This document shows, one piece after another, positions 47,017 to 56,289 of a stretch of 64,000 nucleotides of DNA. Source of the stretch: Sphingomonas lycopersici (lineage in GTDB: Bacteria > Pseudomonadota > Alphaproteobacteria > Sphingomonadales > Sphingomonadaceae); assembly GCF_026130605.1 (NCBI RefSeq), contig NZ_JANFAU010000010.1, positions 95,920 to 159,919 on the forward strand. Reading direction: 5' to 3'. A program made the position numbers and the translations under genes. The stretch's first letter is position 1, and each line of letters opens with the position of its first letter. Under the pieces are notes generated by a model that saw only the letters and a list, made by a program, of their open reading frames with translations, was not told the DNA's origin and ran no database searches.

Positions 47017-47871
47017 GTGGCGGATATCCAGCTGGACTATGTGGTCCCGGATGCGGACCTTCAGCCTTTTGTTACGCTATTCTATCACTTTAAGGCCGAT
47101 CTGCCGCGGTTCGACGATGTCGAGCGCGCCGATCACGCGCAATTGCGCTTCCGGTTGAGCCGCGGCGACGGCAGCTATCATTTCCCCGACGGAACGGTGC
47201 AGCCCGCGCCCGAGGTGCATGTCGTCGGCCCGACGAGCGGGGCGATGCGGACCTGCGCCGACGGGCCGGTGGAGGTGATCGGCATGGGGCTCCAGCCCGC
47301 CGGCTGGGCGGCGCTGCTCGGGATCGATGCCTCGGCGATGCTCAACCGCGCGATCGACGGCGAGCTGTTTTTCGGCACCGCGGTGCGGCACGTGAGCGAC
47401 CGGATGCGCGCGGCGCAGACCACAGCGGAAAAGGTCGCGATCGCCGCCGCGTTCGTCCAGTGCTCGATCGCCGGCGGGGAAACCGACGCGGTGACTTTCG
47501 CGCGCGGGATCGACGCCTGGCTGGCGGGCAGCCCGTCGCCCGATATCGAGGATCTGGTGTGCGCCACCGGGCTGTCGCGACGGCAGGTCGAGCGGCGCTG
47601 CAACGCGCTATACGGCGCACCGCCCAAGCTGCTCGCGCGCAAATATCGTGCGTTGCGCGCGGCGGTGGCACTGGCGAATGGATCGGCGACGTTGGATCAG
47701 TTGCTCGAGGTGGGCTTTTACGATCAGTCGCATCTGATCCGTGAAGTGAAGCAATTCACCGGGCTCACCCCGGGGCAGCTCCGCACCGAGCCCAACCAGC
47801 TCGCGCAGCTCACGATGGCGCAACGGCTCGCGCTGGGCGGTCGGGTGCATCCGATTATTTCGGATACTTAG
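47017..47871 (+). CDS. AraC-family transcriptional regulator (helix-turn-helix)
   Basis: 284 residues from GTG 47017. C-terminal AraC DNA-binding domain at about 190-265: DLVCATGLSRRQVERRCNALYGAPPKLLARKYRALRAAVALAN, then LLEVGFYDQSHLIREVKQFTGLTPGQLR, the second helix-turn-helix. The N-terminal half (VVPDADLQPFVTLFYHF..GPTSGAMRTCADGPVEVIGMGLQPAGW) is a DUF6597-like cupin ligand domain. No obvious target nearby; the strong terminator at 46933 isolates it from ggt. Confidence 0.88.
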   Translation: MADIQLDYVVPDADLQPFVTLFYHFKADLPRFDDVERADHAQLRFRLSRGDGSYHFPDGTVQPAPEVHVVGPTSGAMRTCADGPVEVIGMGLQPAGWAALLGIDASAMLNRAIDGELFFGTAVRHVSDRMRAAQTTAEKVAIAAAFVQCSIAGGETDAVTFARGIDAWLAGSPSPDIEDLVCATGLSRRQVERRCNALYGAPPKLLARKYRALRAAVALANGSATLDQLLEVGFYDQSHLIREVKQFTGLTPGQLRTEPNQLAQLTMAQRLALGGRVHPIISDT

Positions 47872-47948
47872 GCTGCGACGCGACGCTCCAGCGAAGCTGG
47901 GGCAAGCCCCGGTCGCAGCGCGGCCGGCGGCGCCTAAGCGCCGTCCGA

Positions 47949-47980
47949 CGACGCGGCTTTGCCGCGTCGGGCCGTTTATC
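47949..47980 (+). terminator. Stem-loop after the AraC gene
   Basis: CGACGCGGC-TTT-GCCGCGTCG (47949-47969) followed by GGCCGTTTATC. A perfect 9-bp stem with a weak T-tract, separating the AraC gene from the suf operon. Confidence 0.6.
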
Positions 47981-48025
47981 CCTCGCGCACCCGCTTGATT
48001 TCTCCCGCCAACGCGACCATCTGCC

Positions 48026-48050
48026 CAATCGGAACGAATCAATCCGATTG
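48026..48050. promoter_or_regulatory. Perfect inverted repeat, probable operator of the suf operon
   Basis: CAATCGGA-N9-TCCGATTG (48026-48033, 48043-48050), 8-bp arms, 12 nt before the ATG of the Rrf2-type regulator. The size suits an Rrf2/IscR dimer. TTGACC at 48048 overlaps the right arm and could be a -35 only if the mRNA were leaderless or the true start were later, so autorepression through promoter occlusion is likely. Confidence 0.65.
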
Positions 48051-48062
48051 ACCTATTGAGCG

Positions 48063-48488
48063 ATGCGCCTGTCCAGCCTAGCCGATTATGCGGTGGTATT
48101 GATGACCGCAGCCGCGCGCCATTGCGGTGCCGTGGGGCGGCTCAACGCGACCGTGCTGGCCGAGGAGACCGGGGTGCCGCTGCCCACCGCGCAGAAGCTG
48201 GTCAGCCGGCTGTCCGCCGCGGGGCTGATCGAAAGCGCGCGCGGCACCGGCGGCGGATTTCGCCTCGCGCGGCCGCCGGCGACGATCAGCCTTGCCGATA
48301 TCGTCGAGGCGGTGGAAGGGCCGATCGCGCTCACGTCGTGCGTCGACATGGGCGATCATGAGTGCGCGATGGAAGGGAATTGCCGCGTGAAGCCGCATTG
48401 GAATGTCGTCAATCAGGCGGTGCGCGGCGCGCTCGCGGGAGTGTCGCTGGCCAGCCTGGTGAGCGAGCGGCAGGAGGTATTGGCATAA
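48063..48488 (+). CDS. SUF-system Rrf2-family Fe-S regulator
   Basis: 141 residues. Winged helix MRLSSLADYAVVLMTAAARH through TGVPLPTAQKLVSRLSAAGLIESARGTGGGFRLARP, then the cluster-binding cysteines C93, C101 and C107 (TSCVDMGDHECAMEGNCRV), spaced as in Rrf2 proteins that bind [2Fe-2S]. It would sense Fe-S status and repress the suf genes. Its stop TAA shares one base with the sufB ATG at 48488. A clear ribosome-binding site is not seen before 48063. Confidence 0.93.
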   Translation: MRLSSLADYAVVLMTAAARHCGAVGRLNATVLAEETGVPLPTAQKLVSRLSAAGLIESARGTGGGFRLARPPATISLADIVEAVEGPIALTSCVDMGDHECAMEGNCRVKPHWNVVNQAVRGALAGVSLASLVSERQEVLA

Positions 48489-49951
48489 TGGCCACGAAGA
48501 ATGCCGAGGCGCTCGCCGCCGTATCGAAGAAGTACGAATGGGGCTTCGCCACCGAGGTCGAGCAGGATTTCGCCCCCAAGGGGCTGTCCGAAGACACGGT
48601 GCGCTATATCTCGGCCAAGAAGAACGAGCCGCAATGGATGCTCGACTGGCGGCTCAAGGCCTATCGCCAGTGGCTGGAGATGACCCCGCCCGATTGGGCC
48701 AAATTGTCGATCCCGCCGATCGATTATCAGGACGCTTATTATTACGCCGAGCCGAAGCAGAAGAAGACGCTCGCCTCGCTCGACGAGCTCGATCCCGAAA
48801 TCCGCCGCACCTATGAGAAGCTCGGCATCCCGATCGAGGAGCAGAAGGTGCTCGCCGGGGTAGAGGGCGCGCGCAAGGTCGCGGTCGATGCGGTGTTCGA
48901 CAGCGTCTCGGTCGCCACCACCTTCCGCGAGGAATTGAAGGCGGCGGGGGTGATCTTCCTGTCGATCTCCGAGGCGATCCGCGAATATCCCGATCTGGTG
49001 AAGAAGTGGCTCGGCAAGGTCGTGCCGCAGCACGACAATTATTTCGCGACGCTCAACAGCGCGGTCTTTTCGGACGGCACCTTCGTCTATGTGCCCGCAG
49101 GCGTGCGCTGCCCGATGGAGCTGTCGACCTATTTCCGCATCAATGCGGAGAATACCGGGCAGTTCGAACGCACGCTGATCGTCGCCGACAAGGGGGCCTA
49201 TGTCTCCTATCTCGAAGGCTGCACCGCGCCGATGCGCGACGAGAACCAGCTCCACGCCGCGGTGGTCGAGCTGGTCGCGCTCGACGATGCCGAAATCAAA
49301 TATTCGACGGTGCAGAATTGGTATCCCGGCGACGAAAATGGCGTCGGCGGCATCTATAATTTTGTCACCAAGCGCGCGCTTTGCCAGGGCCGGAACAGCA
49401 AGGTGAGCTGGACCCAGGTGGAAACCGGCTCGGCGATCACCTGGAAATATCCGTCCTGCGTGCTGGCGGGCGAGAATAGCGTCGGCGAATTCTATTCGGT
49501 CGCGGTGACCAACCACCGCCAGCAGGCCGATACCGGCACCAAGATGATCCACCTCGGCAAGAACAGCCGCTCGACGATCGTGTCGAAGGGGATCAGCGCG
49601 GGGCGGTCGGACAATACTTATCGCGGGCTGGTGCGCGTCGCGCCGACCGCGGAGGGGGTGCGCAACTTCACGCAATGCGACAGCCTGCTGCTCGGCGATC
49701 AATGCGGCGCGCATACCGTGCCCTATATCGAGGTGAAGAACCCCTCGGCGCAGATCGAGCATGAGGCGACGACGAGCAAGATCAGCGAGGATCAATTGTT
49801 CTACGCCATGTCGCGCGGGCTCGATCAGGAAGCGGCGGTGGCGCTGATCGTCAACGGCTTCGCGCGCGAGGTGCTCCAGCAACTGCCGATGGAATTCGCG
49901 GTCGAGGCGCAGAAACTGCTCGGCATCTCGCTCGAAGGGAGCGTCGGTTGA
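48488..49951 (+). CDS. sufB: Fe-S cluster assembly scaffold protein SufB
   Basis: 487 residues. N-terminus KKYEWGFATEVEQDFAPKGLSEDTVRYISAKKNEPQWML is typical; the parallel beta-helix core carries MELSTYFRINAENTGQFERTLIVADKGAYVSYLEGCTAPMRDENQLHAAVVELVA (Cys in EGCTAP is the usual Cys254-type site) and YRGLVRVAPTAEGVRNFTQCDSLLLGDQCGAHTVPYIEVKNPSA. Forms the SufBCD scaffold with SufC and SufD and receives sulfur from SufS. Its stop overlaps the start of the small protein gene at 49948. Confidence 0.97.
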   Translation: MATKNAEALAAVSKKYEWGFATEVEQDFAPKGLSEDTVRYISAKKNEPQWMLDWRLKAYRQWLEMTPPDWAKLSIPPIDYQDAYYYAEPKQKKTLASLDELDPEIRRTYEKLGIPIEEQKVLAGVEGARKVAVDAVFDSVSVATTFREELKAAGVIFLSISEAIREYPDLVKKWLGKVVPQHDNYFATLNSAVFSDGTFVYVPAGVRCPMELSTYFRINAENTGQFERTLIVADKGAYVSYLEGCTAPMRDENQLHAAVVELVALDDAEIKYSTVQNWYPGDENGVGGIYNFVTKRALCQGRNSKVSWTQVETGSAITWKYPSCVLAGENSVGEFYSVAVTNHRQQADTGTKMIHLGKNSRSTIVSKGISAGRSDNTYRGLVRVAPTAEGVRNFTQCDSLLLGDQCGAHTVPYIEVKNPSAQIEHEATTSKISEDQLFYAMSRGLDQEAAVALIVNGFAREVLQQLPMEFAVEAQKLLGISLEGSVG

Positions 49952-50253
49952 TCCTGCTCCCTGCCCTGCTGCTGCTCGCCCCGGCTGCGAATGCGCCCGC
50001 CCCGGCTGCGAGTGCGCCCGCGCCGGACGTGGTCGTGACCTCGCTGCGCAAATTGCGCATCGCGACGCAGGTCGACGGCGGCAAGGTGACCGGCTGCCAC
50101 GCGCGCGTATCGAGTGGGGACGAGGGGATCGACCGCGCGGCGTGCGCGGCGACCGTAACCTGCTTCAACGGCGGCGTGACGCAGCCCGAGCCGCTGGCGG
50201 ATTGCGTCGAGGCGAAGGTCGCCGCGCTGGTCCGCGAAAGGGGCGGGCAATGA
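49948..50253 (+). CDS. Small exported four-cysteine protein (suf-embedded, copy 1)
   Basis: 101 residues from TTG 49948. N-terminal signal MILLPALLLLAPAANA and an Ala/Pro linker, then VVVTSLRKLRIATQVDGGKV and four cysteines: C50-x15-C66-x5-C72-x13-C86. The same spacing occurs in the protein at 51052 (see findings), so the two are paralogues. Start overlaps the sufB stop (TTGA). No domain recognised. Export and two disulfides are inferred. Role in Fe-S assembly would be surprising for a periplasmic protein; it may merely share the operon. Confidence 0.75.
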   Translation: MILLPALLLLAPAANAPAPAASAPAPDVVVTSLRKLRIATQVDGGKVTGCHARVSSGDEGIDRAACAATVTCFNGGVTQPEPLADCVEAKVAALVRERGGQ

Positions 50254-50311
50254 TCGCAAGCCCGATTGATACGCCCGCTCTCCGTGAAATCATTTCCGAA
50301 CCGAGAAACAG

Positions 50312-51051
<740 letters not shown>

Positions 51052-51055
<4 letters not shown>

Positions 51056-51360
51056 TCCTTGCGCTGGCAGCGGCGATCGCGCTTCAGGCGGCGGCCACGC
51101 CGACCGACGATATCGTCGTCATCGGGCAGCGGCTGGCCGGGCTCTCCGCATCGGTGACGCGCGATGCCGCGGGGCGCTATCATTGCGCGCTCGACGGCAG
51201 CAGCGGCAACGGCAAGCTCGACGCTGCGCTGTGCCGCGTTGCGACCGATTGCGTGCGCAAGGGCGCGACCGAGCAGGGCGCGGTGTCGGCGTGCGTCGAT
51301 CGGCGCAAGCCCAGATTGCTCGCCGATCTGCGCGCCGAGCTGGCGAAGGTGCGGCAATGA
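51052..51360 (+). CDS. Small exported four-cysteine protein (suf-embedded, copy 2)
   Basis: 102 residues from GTG 51052, overlapping the sufC stop (GTGA). Signal MILALAAAIALQAAA, then DDIVVIGQRLAGL and C45-x15-C61-x5-C67-x13-C81, identical in spacing to the protein at 49948; both also share the short text D-x-A-x-C-x2-A-T-x-C around the second and third cysteines. Stop overlaps the sufD ATG at 51357. Unknown family. Position between sufC and sufD is tightly coupled, so expression follows the suf genes. Confidence 0.75.
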
Positions 51361-52430
51361 CGGCGGTGTTCGATCTTCCCTCGACCCGCGAGGAGGCGTG
51401 GCGCTGGGCCGATCTCGGCGGGCTCGCCGCGGCGGCGGCGCTGGCGCCGATCGCGCGGCCCGAGGCGGATTTCCTCGACCTGCCCGGCGCGCGGCTGGTG
51501 TTCGTCGACGGGGTGCTCGATGCCGAGCGCAGCATGCTGCGCCGCGTGACGCTGCAGGCGCTGGAGGCGGGCGATCACCCGCTCGGGCGCCGCGCCGCGG
51601 GGCAGGGCTGGTCGCTGCGGCTCGATGCCGAGGCGGCGGCCGATCCGGTGCAGATCATCCATATCGCCACGTCCGGCGAGAGCCATTTGCCGTCCGAGAT
51701 CGTGCTAGGCGACGATGCGGTGGCGGAGGTGGTCGAAACCTTCGTCGGCGCGGGCTGGGCCAATCGCTTCACCCGCGTCTCGCTCGGCACCGGCGCGCGG
51801 CTGATGCGCTCGGTGCGATTGCTCCAGCCGGCGGGGTTCGTCTCGCTGCGCGAGGAAGCGACGATCGGCGCGGCGGCGAGCCTCGTCACGATCTTCCTCG
51901 GCGCGGGCGGGCAGGGCAGCCGGATCGACGCGACGCTGACGCTCGCGGGCGACGGCGCGTTCGTCGATTACGGCGGCGCGCTGCTGACTCGCGACGAGCA
52001 GCGCCAGGAATGCGCGGTCGCCGTCCACCACGCCGAGCCCAACGGCACCAGCCGTCAGGTGTGGCGCGCAGTCGCCGCCGATCGCTCGCAGGCCAGCCTC
52101 GCGGCGCGCGCCGAGGTGGCGCGCCACGCGCAGAAGACCGACGGCGAGCAGAGTCTGCGCGGGCTGCTGCTCGATCGCACCGCGACGGTCAATCTCAAGC
52201 CCGAGCTGGAGATTTTCGCCGACGACGTGAAATGCGCGCACGGCGCGACCGTCGGCGAGCTCGATGCGCGCGCGCTGTTCTATCTCGAAAGCCGCGGCAT
52301 CCCGCCGGCGCGCGCCGAGGCGCTGCTGACCCACGCCTTCGTCGCCGACGCGATCGGGCGGATCGGGCATGAGACGGTGCGCGACGCGTTCGAGGCGGAT
52401 GCCGATGCGTGGCTGGAGGCGGCGCTGTGA
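51357..52430 (+). CDS. sufD: Fe-S cluster assembly protein SufD
   Basis: 357 residues. Weak N-terminus MTAVFDLPSTREEAWRW; beta-helix core; C-terminal hallmarks are LLLDRTATVNLKPELEIFADDVKCAHGATVGELDARALFYLESRGIPPARAEALLTHAF, the conserved SufD/SufB end with the HG (H in CAHGATVG). Partner of SufB in SufBC2D. ATG 51357 overlaps the preceding TGA; shorter than many SufD proteins (about 400-430) mainly at the N-terminus. Confidence 0.95.
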   Translation: MTAVFDLPSTREEAWRWADLGGLAAAAALAPIARPEADFLDLPGARLVFVDGVLDAERSMLRRVTLQALEAGDHPLGRRAAGQGWSLRLDAEAAADPVQIIHIATSGESHLPSEIVLGDDAVAEVVETFVGAGWANRFTRVSLGTGARLMRSVRLLQPAGFVSLREEATIGAAASLVTIFLGAGGQGSRIDATLTLAGDGAFVDYGGALLTRDEQRQECAVAVHHAEPNGTSRQVWRAVAADRSQASLAARAEVARHAQKTDGEQSLRGLLLDRTATVNLKPELEIFADDVKCAHGATVGELDARALFYLESRGIPPARAEALLTHAFVADAIGRIGHETVRDAFEADADAWLEAAL

Positions 52431-53638
52431 CCGTCACCGCCGCCGAACAGGCGCTCGACACGCTCGCCGATTTCCCCGCGATCCCCGCGGGTTGGGCGTA
52501 TCTCGACACCGCCGCGACCGCGCAGAAGCCGCGCGCGGTGATCGATGCGATCGCGCGGGCCTATGGCACCGATTACGCCACGGTGCATCGCGGGGTCTAT
52601 GAGCGTTCGGCCAATATGACGCTCGCTTATGAGGCGGCGCGGCGGCGGGTGGCACGGTTCATCGGCGCGCAGGAGAATGACTGCGTCTTCGTCCGCGGCG
52701 CGACCGAGGCGATCAACCTCGTCGCGCATAGCTGGGCGGGGACCCAGCTCAAGGCCGGCGACCGCATCCTGCTGAGCCAGCTCGAACATCATTCCAATAT
52801 CGTCCCCTGGCAACTCGTCGCCGAGCGCGTCGGCGCGCATATCGACGTGGTGCCGCTGACCCCCGACCAGCGGATCGATCTCGATGCGATGGCGGCGATG
52901 CTGTGCCCCAAGCACAAGCTCGTCGCGCTGGCGCATGTCTCGAACGTGCTCGGTTCGGTGCTCGATGTGCGCCGCGCGGCGGATCTTGCGCATTCGGTCG
53001 GCGCCAAGCTGCTCGTCGACGGGTGCCAGGCGGTGCCGCGCATGGCGGTCGACGTCGCCGCGCTCGATTGCGATTTCTACGTCTTTTCGGGGCACAAGCT
53101 CTACGGCCCGACCGGGATCGGGGTGTTGTGGGGGCGCGCCGAACTGCTCGAGGCGATGCCGCCCTATCAGGGCGGCGGATCGATGATCGATCGCGTCACC
53201 TTCGCCAAAACGACCTATGCCCCGCCGCCGACGCGGTTCGAGGCGGGGACGCCGCATATCGTCGGCGTCGTCGGGCTCCACGCCGCGATCGATTATGTCG
53301 AGAGCATCGGGCTCGATCGCATCCACGCGCATGAAACCGCGCTCGTCGCCGATGCGCGCGAGCGGCTCGGGCGGATTAATTCGGTGCGGCTGTTCGGCCC
53401 GGCGGACGCGGCGGGAATCGTCTCTTTCGCGGTCGACGGGGTGCATCCGCACGATGTCGGCACCATATTGGACGAGGCCGGGGTGGCGATCCGCGCCGGT
53501 CATCATTGCGCGCAGCCGCTGATGGAGGCGCTGGGCGTCGAGGCGACCGCAAGGGCGAGTTTCGGCGTGTACAACCGGGCGGCGGATATCGACGCTTTGG
53601 TCAAGGGTATCGAGCGAGTGACGAGGATTTTCGGATGA
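52427..53638 (+). CDS. sufS: Cysteine desulfurase SufS
   Basis: 403 residues from GTG 52427. PLP lysine K224 in FSGHKLYGPTGIGVLWG; the sulfur-carrying C361 in IRAGHHCAQPLM; YLDTAATAQKPRAVIDAI and VHRGVYERSANMTLAYE match the group II (SufS/CsdA) desulfurases. It supplies persulfide sulfur to SufB, usually via SufE or SufU; no such gene is visible in this operon. Start overlaps the sufD stop (GTGA). Confidence 0.95.
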   Translation: MTVTAAEQALDTLADFPAIPAGWAYLDTAATAQKPRAVIDAIARAYGTDYATVHRGVYERSANMTLAYEAARRRVARFIGAQENDCVFVRGATEAINLVAHSWAGTQLKAGDRILLSQLEHHSNIVPWQLVAERVGAHIDVVPLTPDQRIDLDAMAAMLCPKHKLVALAHVSNVLGSVLDVRRAADLAHSVGAKLLVDGCQAVPRMAVDVAALDCDFYVFSGHKLYGPTGIGVLWGRAELLEAMPPYQGGGSMIDRVTFAKTTYAPPPTRFEAGTPHIVGVVGLHAAIDYVESIGLDRIHAHETALVADARERLGRINSVRLFGPADAAGIVSFAVDGVHPHDVGTILDEAGVAIRAGHHCAQPLMEALGVEATARASFGVYNRAADIDALVKGIERVTRIFG

Positions 53639-54105
53639 ACGACCCGATCCGCATCGAGGAAGTGGACGCGGTGCCCGCGCCGCCGCGCGCGCGGGTGGAG
53701 GATGCGCCGGATACGCCGGCCGAGACCTTCGCGCGCAAACGCGATTATCTCGCGGGCTTCCTCGCGCAGCAGCCGACCGGCATCGCCGCGGGCGAGCCCG
53801 GCGGCGCGCTCTACGAGGCGGTGATCGAGGCGCTCAAGGAAATCTACGACCCGGAAATTCCGGTCAACATCTACGATCTCGGGCTGATCTACGGCGTCGA
53901 GGTGAGCGATGCCGGGCATTGCGCGGTGACGATGACGCTCACCACGCCGCATTGCCCGGTCGCCGAATCGATGCCGGGCGAGGTCGAGCTGCGCGTCGGC
54001 GCGGTGCCGGGGATCGCGATCGTCGATGTGAACCTCGTGTGGGATCCGCCGTGGGACCCGGCCAAGATGTCGGACGAGGCGCGGCTCGAACTGGGGATGC
54101 TGTGA
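53635..54105 (+). CDS. SufT-like Fe-S assembly protein (MIP18/DUF59)
   Basis: 156 residues. Variable, acidic/Pro-rich first ~50 residues, then the DUF59 core: EALKEIYDPEIPVNIYDLGLIYGVEVSDAGHCAVTMTLTTPHCPVAESMPGEV. The DPEIPVNIYDLGLIY and TTPHCPV motifs define the family used in Fe-S cluster maturation. Start overlaps sufS stop (ATGA). Acts as a cluster carrier or maturation factor with SufA. Confidence 0.92.
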   Translation: MNDPIRIEEVDAVPAPPRARVEDAPDTPAETFARKRDYLAGFLAQQPTGIAAGEPGGALYEAVIEALKEIYDPEIPVNIYDLGLIYGVEVSDAGHCAVTMTLTTPHCPVAESMPGEVELRVGAVPGIAIVDVNLVWDPPWDPAKMSDEARLELGML

Positions 54106-54106
54106 G

Positions 54107-54463
54107 ATGACCGAGGTCAAGACCCGCGCGCGCCCCGCCGCGCTGATCCTCACCCCGACCGCCGAGGCGCGCATCGCCGCGCTGATGGCCAAGGCGCCCG
54201 AGGGCGCGATCGGGGTCAAGCTCTCCACCCCGCGACGCGGCTGCTCCGGGCTCGCTTATTCGGTCGATTACGTCACCGAGGCCAAGCCGTTCGACGAGAA
54301 GATCGAGACCCCGGGCGGGACGCTCTATGTCGACGGCGGGTCGATCCTTTATCTGATCGGCTCGACGATGGACTGGGTGGAGGACGATTTCACCGCCGGC
54401 TTCGTGTTCAACAACCCCAATGCCAAGGGCGCGTGCGGCTGCGGGGAAAGCTTCACCGTCTGA
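54107..54463 (+). CDS. sufA: A-type Fe-S carrier (SufA/IscA family)
   Basis: 118 residues. A-type carrier with the three cluster cysteines C46 (RRGCSGLAYSVDYV), C110 and C112 (GACGCGESF). It takes clusters from the SufBCD scaffold and hands them to apo-proteins. Only 1 nt separates it from the preceding stop, so it closes the suf operon. The exact subfamily (SufA, IscA or ErpA) cannot be settled by eye; context favours SufA. Confidence 0.92.
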   Translation: MTEVKTRARPAALILTPTAEARIAALMAKAPEGAIGVKLSTPRRGCSGLAYSVDYVTEAKPFDEKIETPGGTLYVDGGSILYLIGSTMDWVEDDFTAGFVFNNPNAKGACGCGESFTV

Positions 54464-54506
54464 TCGATAGGCGCGTCAATTTCCCCTTCACTCGCGCGAC
54501 ATTATC

Positions 54507-54608
54507 CGTCACCCCAGCGAAAATATCCGTCACCCCAGCGAAAGCTGGGGTCTCCTGCGTCAGGCGCCGTGCTTGAGGCGCGAGATCCCAGCTTTCGCTG
54601 GGATGACG
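54507..54608. repeat. Inverted repeat after the suf operon, with duplicated left arm
   Basis: CCGTCACCCCAGCGAAAGCTGGG.. pairs with the right end TCCCAGCTTTCGCTGGGATGACG; the first ~20 bp (CCGTCACCCCAGCGAAAATA) is a second, shortened copy of the left arm. Probably the terminator-side repeat between sufA and pgm. Confidence 0.8.
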
Positions 54609-54630
54609 ATGCTGGGAGTGTAACCGTCGC

Positions 54631-56250
54631 ATGATCGAAACCGTCGCCACCACCCCCTATTCCGATCAGAAACCGGGCACCTCCGGGCTGCGCAAGAAAG
54701 TGCGGCTGTTCCAGCAGCCGCATTATGCGGAGAATTTCATCCAGTCGGTGTTCGACGTGGTCGAGGGCAAGGCCGGCGCGACGCTGGTGATCGGCGGCGA
54801 CGGGCGTTTCCTCAATCGCGAAGTGATCGGCAAGGCGATCCGCATGGCCGCGGCCAACGGCTTCGCGCGCGTCGTGGTGGGGCAAGGGGGCATCCTCTCG
54901 ACCCCGGCGGCGTCGAACCTGATCCGCCGGCGCGGCGCGATCGGCGGACTGATCCTGTCGGCGAGCCACAATCCGGGCGGCCCCGACGAGGATTTCGGGA
55001 TCAAATATAATATCGCCAACGGCGGCCCCGCGCCCGAGGCGATCACCGACGCGATCTTCCGCCGCACCACGACGCTCGACAATTATCGCATCGCCGCCGC
55101 GCCCGATGTCGATATCGACACGCTCGGCACCAGCGAGGTCGCGGGGATGACGGTCGAGGTGATCGATCCGGTTGCCGATTATGCCGATCTGATGGAGCGG
55201 CTGTTCGATTTTCCCGCGATCCGCGCCGCCGGCCTCTCGATGGCGTTCGACGCGATGAGCGCGGTGACCGGCCCCTATGCGGTCGAGATATTCGAACGCC
55301 GGCTCGGCTTCGCGCCGGGCACGGTGCGCAACGCGGTGCCGCTGGAGGATTTCGGCGGGCATCACCCCGATCCCAATCTCGTCCATGCCCGCGCGCTCTA
55401 TGACGCGATGATGGCCCCCGACGCCCCCGATTTCGGGGCCGCCTCGGACGGCGACGGCGATCGCAATCTGATCATCGGGCGCGGGATCTTCATCACCCCG
55501 TCGGATAGTCTGGCGATGCTCGCCGCCAATGCGCAGCTCGCGCCGGGCTATGCCGTCGGATTGAAGGGCATCGCGCGCTCGATGCCGACCAGCGCCGCGG
55601 CGGATCGCGTCGCCGCCGCGCTCGGCATCCCCGCGTTCGAGACCCCGACCGGGTGGAAATTCTTCGGCAATTTGCTCGACGCCGGGATGGCGACGATCTG
55701 CGGCGAGGAAAGCGCCGGCACCGGATCGGATCACGTCCGCGAGAAGGACGGGCTATGGGCGGTGCTGCTGTGGCTCAACATCCTCGCCGCGACCGGCCGC
55801 TCGGTGGCGGAGATCGCGCGCGAGCATTGGGCGCGCTTCGGCCGCAATTATTATGCGCGGCACGATTATGAGGGCGTCGACAGCGCCGCCGCCGATGCGC
55901 TGATGCGCGATCTGCGCGCCGCGCTCGATACGCTGCCGGGCCGCGGCTTCGGCGCGCTGACCGTCGTCGAGGCCGACGATTTCGCCTATCGCGATCCGAC
56001 CGACGCCTCGGTCAGCGCGCATCAGGGCGTGCGGGTGCTGTTCGAGGGTGGCAGCCGCGTCGTCTTCCGCCTGTCGGGCACCGGCACCAGCGGGGCGACG
56101 CTGCGCGTCTATCTCGAACGCTACGAGCCCCCGGTGGGCGATCTGGCGGCGGAGACCGGGGCGATGCTCGCCGATCTGGTCGCCGCGGCGGACGCGATCG
56201 CGGGGATCACGCGGCACACCGGGCGGACGGCACCGGACGTTATCACCTGA
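54631..56250 (+). CDS. pgm: Phosphoglucomutase (alpha-D-glucose phosphate-specific)
   Basis: 539 residues. N-terminus KPGTSGLRKKVRLFQQPHYAENFIQSVFDV, catalytic phosphoserine S112 in LSASHNPGGPDEDFGIKYN, the metal-binding loop ASDGDGDRN (D273, D275, D277), GEESAGTGSDHVREKDGLW and the C-terminal phosphate loop RLSGTGTSGATLR. It interconverts glucose-1-phosphate and glucose-6-phosphate for glycogen, polysaccharide and sugar-nucleotide supply. Single gene, no operon partners apparent. Confidence 0.96.
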   Translation: MIETVATTPYSDQKPGTSGLRKKVRLFQQPHYAENFIQSVFDVVEGKAGATLVIGGDGRFLNREVIGKAIRMAAANGFARVVVGQGGILSTPAASNLIRRRGAIGGLILSASHNPGGPDEDFGIKYNIANGGPAPEAITDAIFRRTTTLDNYRIAAAPDVDIDTLGTSEVAGMTVEVIDPVADYADLMERLFDFPAIRAAGLSMAFDAMSAVTGPYAVEIFERRLGFAPGTVRNAVPLEDFGGHHPDPNLVHARALYDAMMAPDAPDFGAASDGDGDRNLIIGRGIFITPSDSLAMLAANAQLAPGYAVGLKGIARSMPTSAAADRVAAALGIPAFETPTGWKFFGNLLDAGMATICGEESAGTGSDHVREKDGLWAVLLWLNILAATGRSVAEIAREHWARFGRNYYARHDYEGVDSAAADALMRDLRAALDTLPGRGFGALTVVEADDFAYRDPTDASVSAHQGVRVLFEGGSRVVFRLSGTGTSGATLRVYLERYEPPVGDLAAETGAMLADLVAAADAIAGITRHTGRTAPDVIT

Positions 56251-56258
56251 CCTTCCTT

Positions 56259-56285
56259 CTCCCCTCCCTTCACCAGGGAGGGGAG
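56259..56285. terminator. Stem-loop between convergent pgm and TetR genes
   Basis: CTCCCCTCCCT-TCACC-AGGGAGGGGAG, an 11-bp perfect stem. Lacks a good T-tract in the plus direction; may stop both convergent transcripts. Confidence 0.6.
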
Positions 56286-56289
56286 CAGT

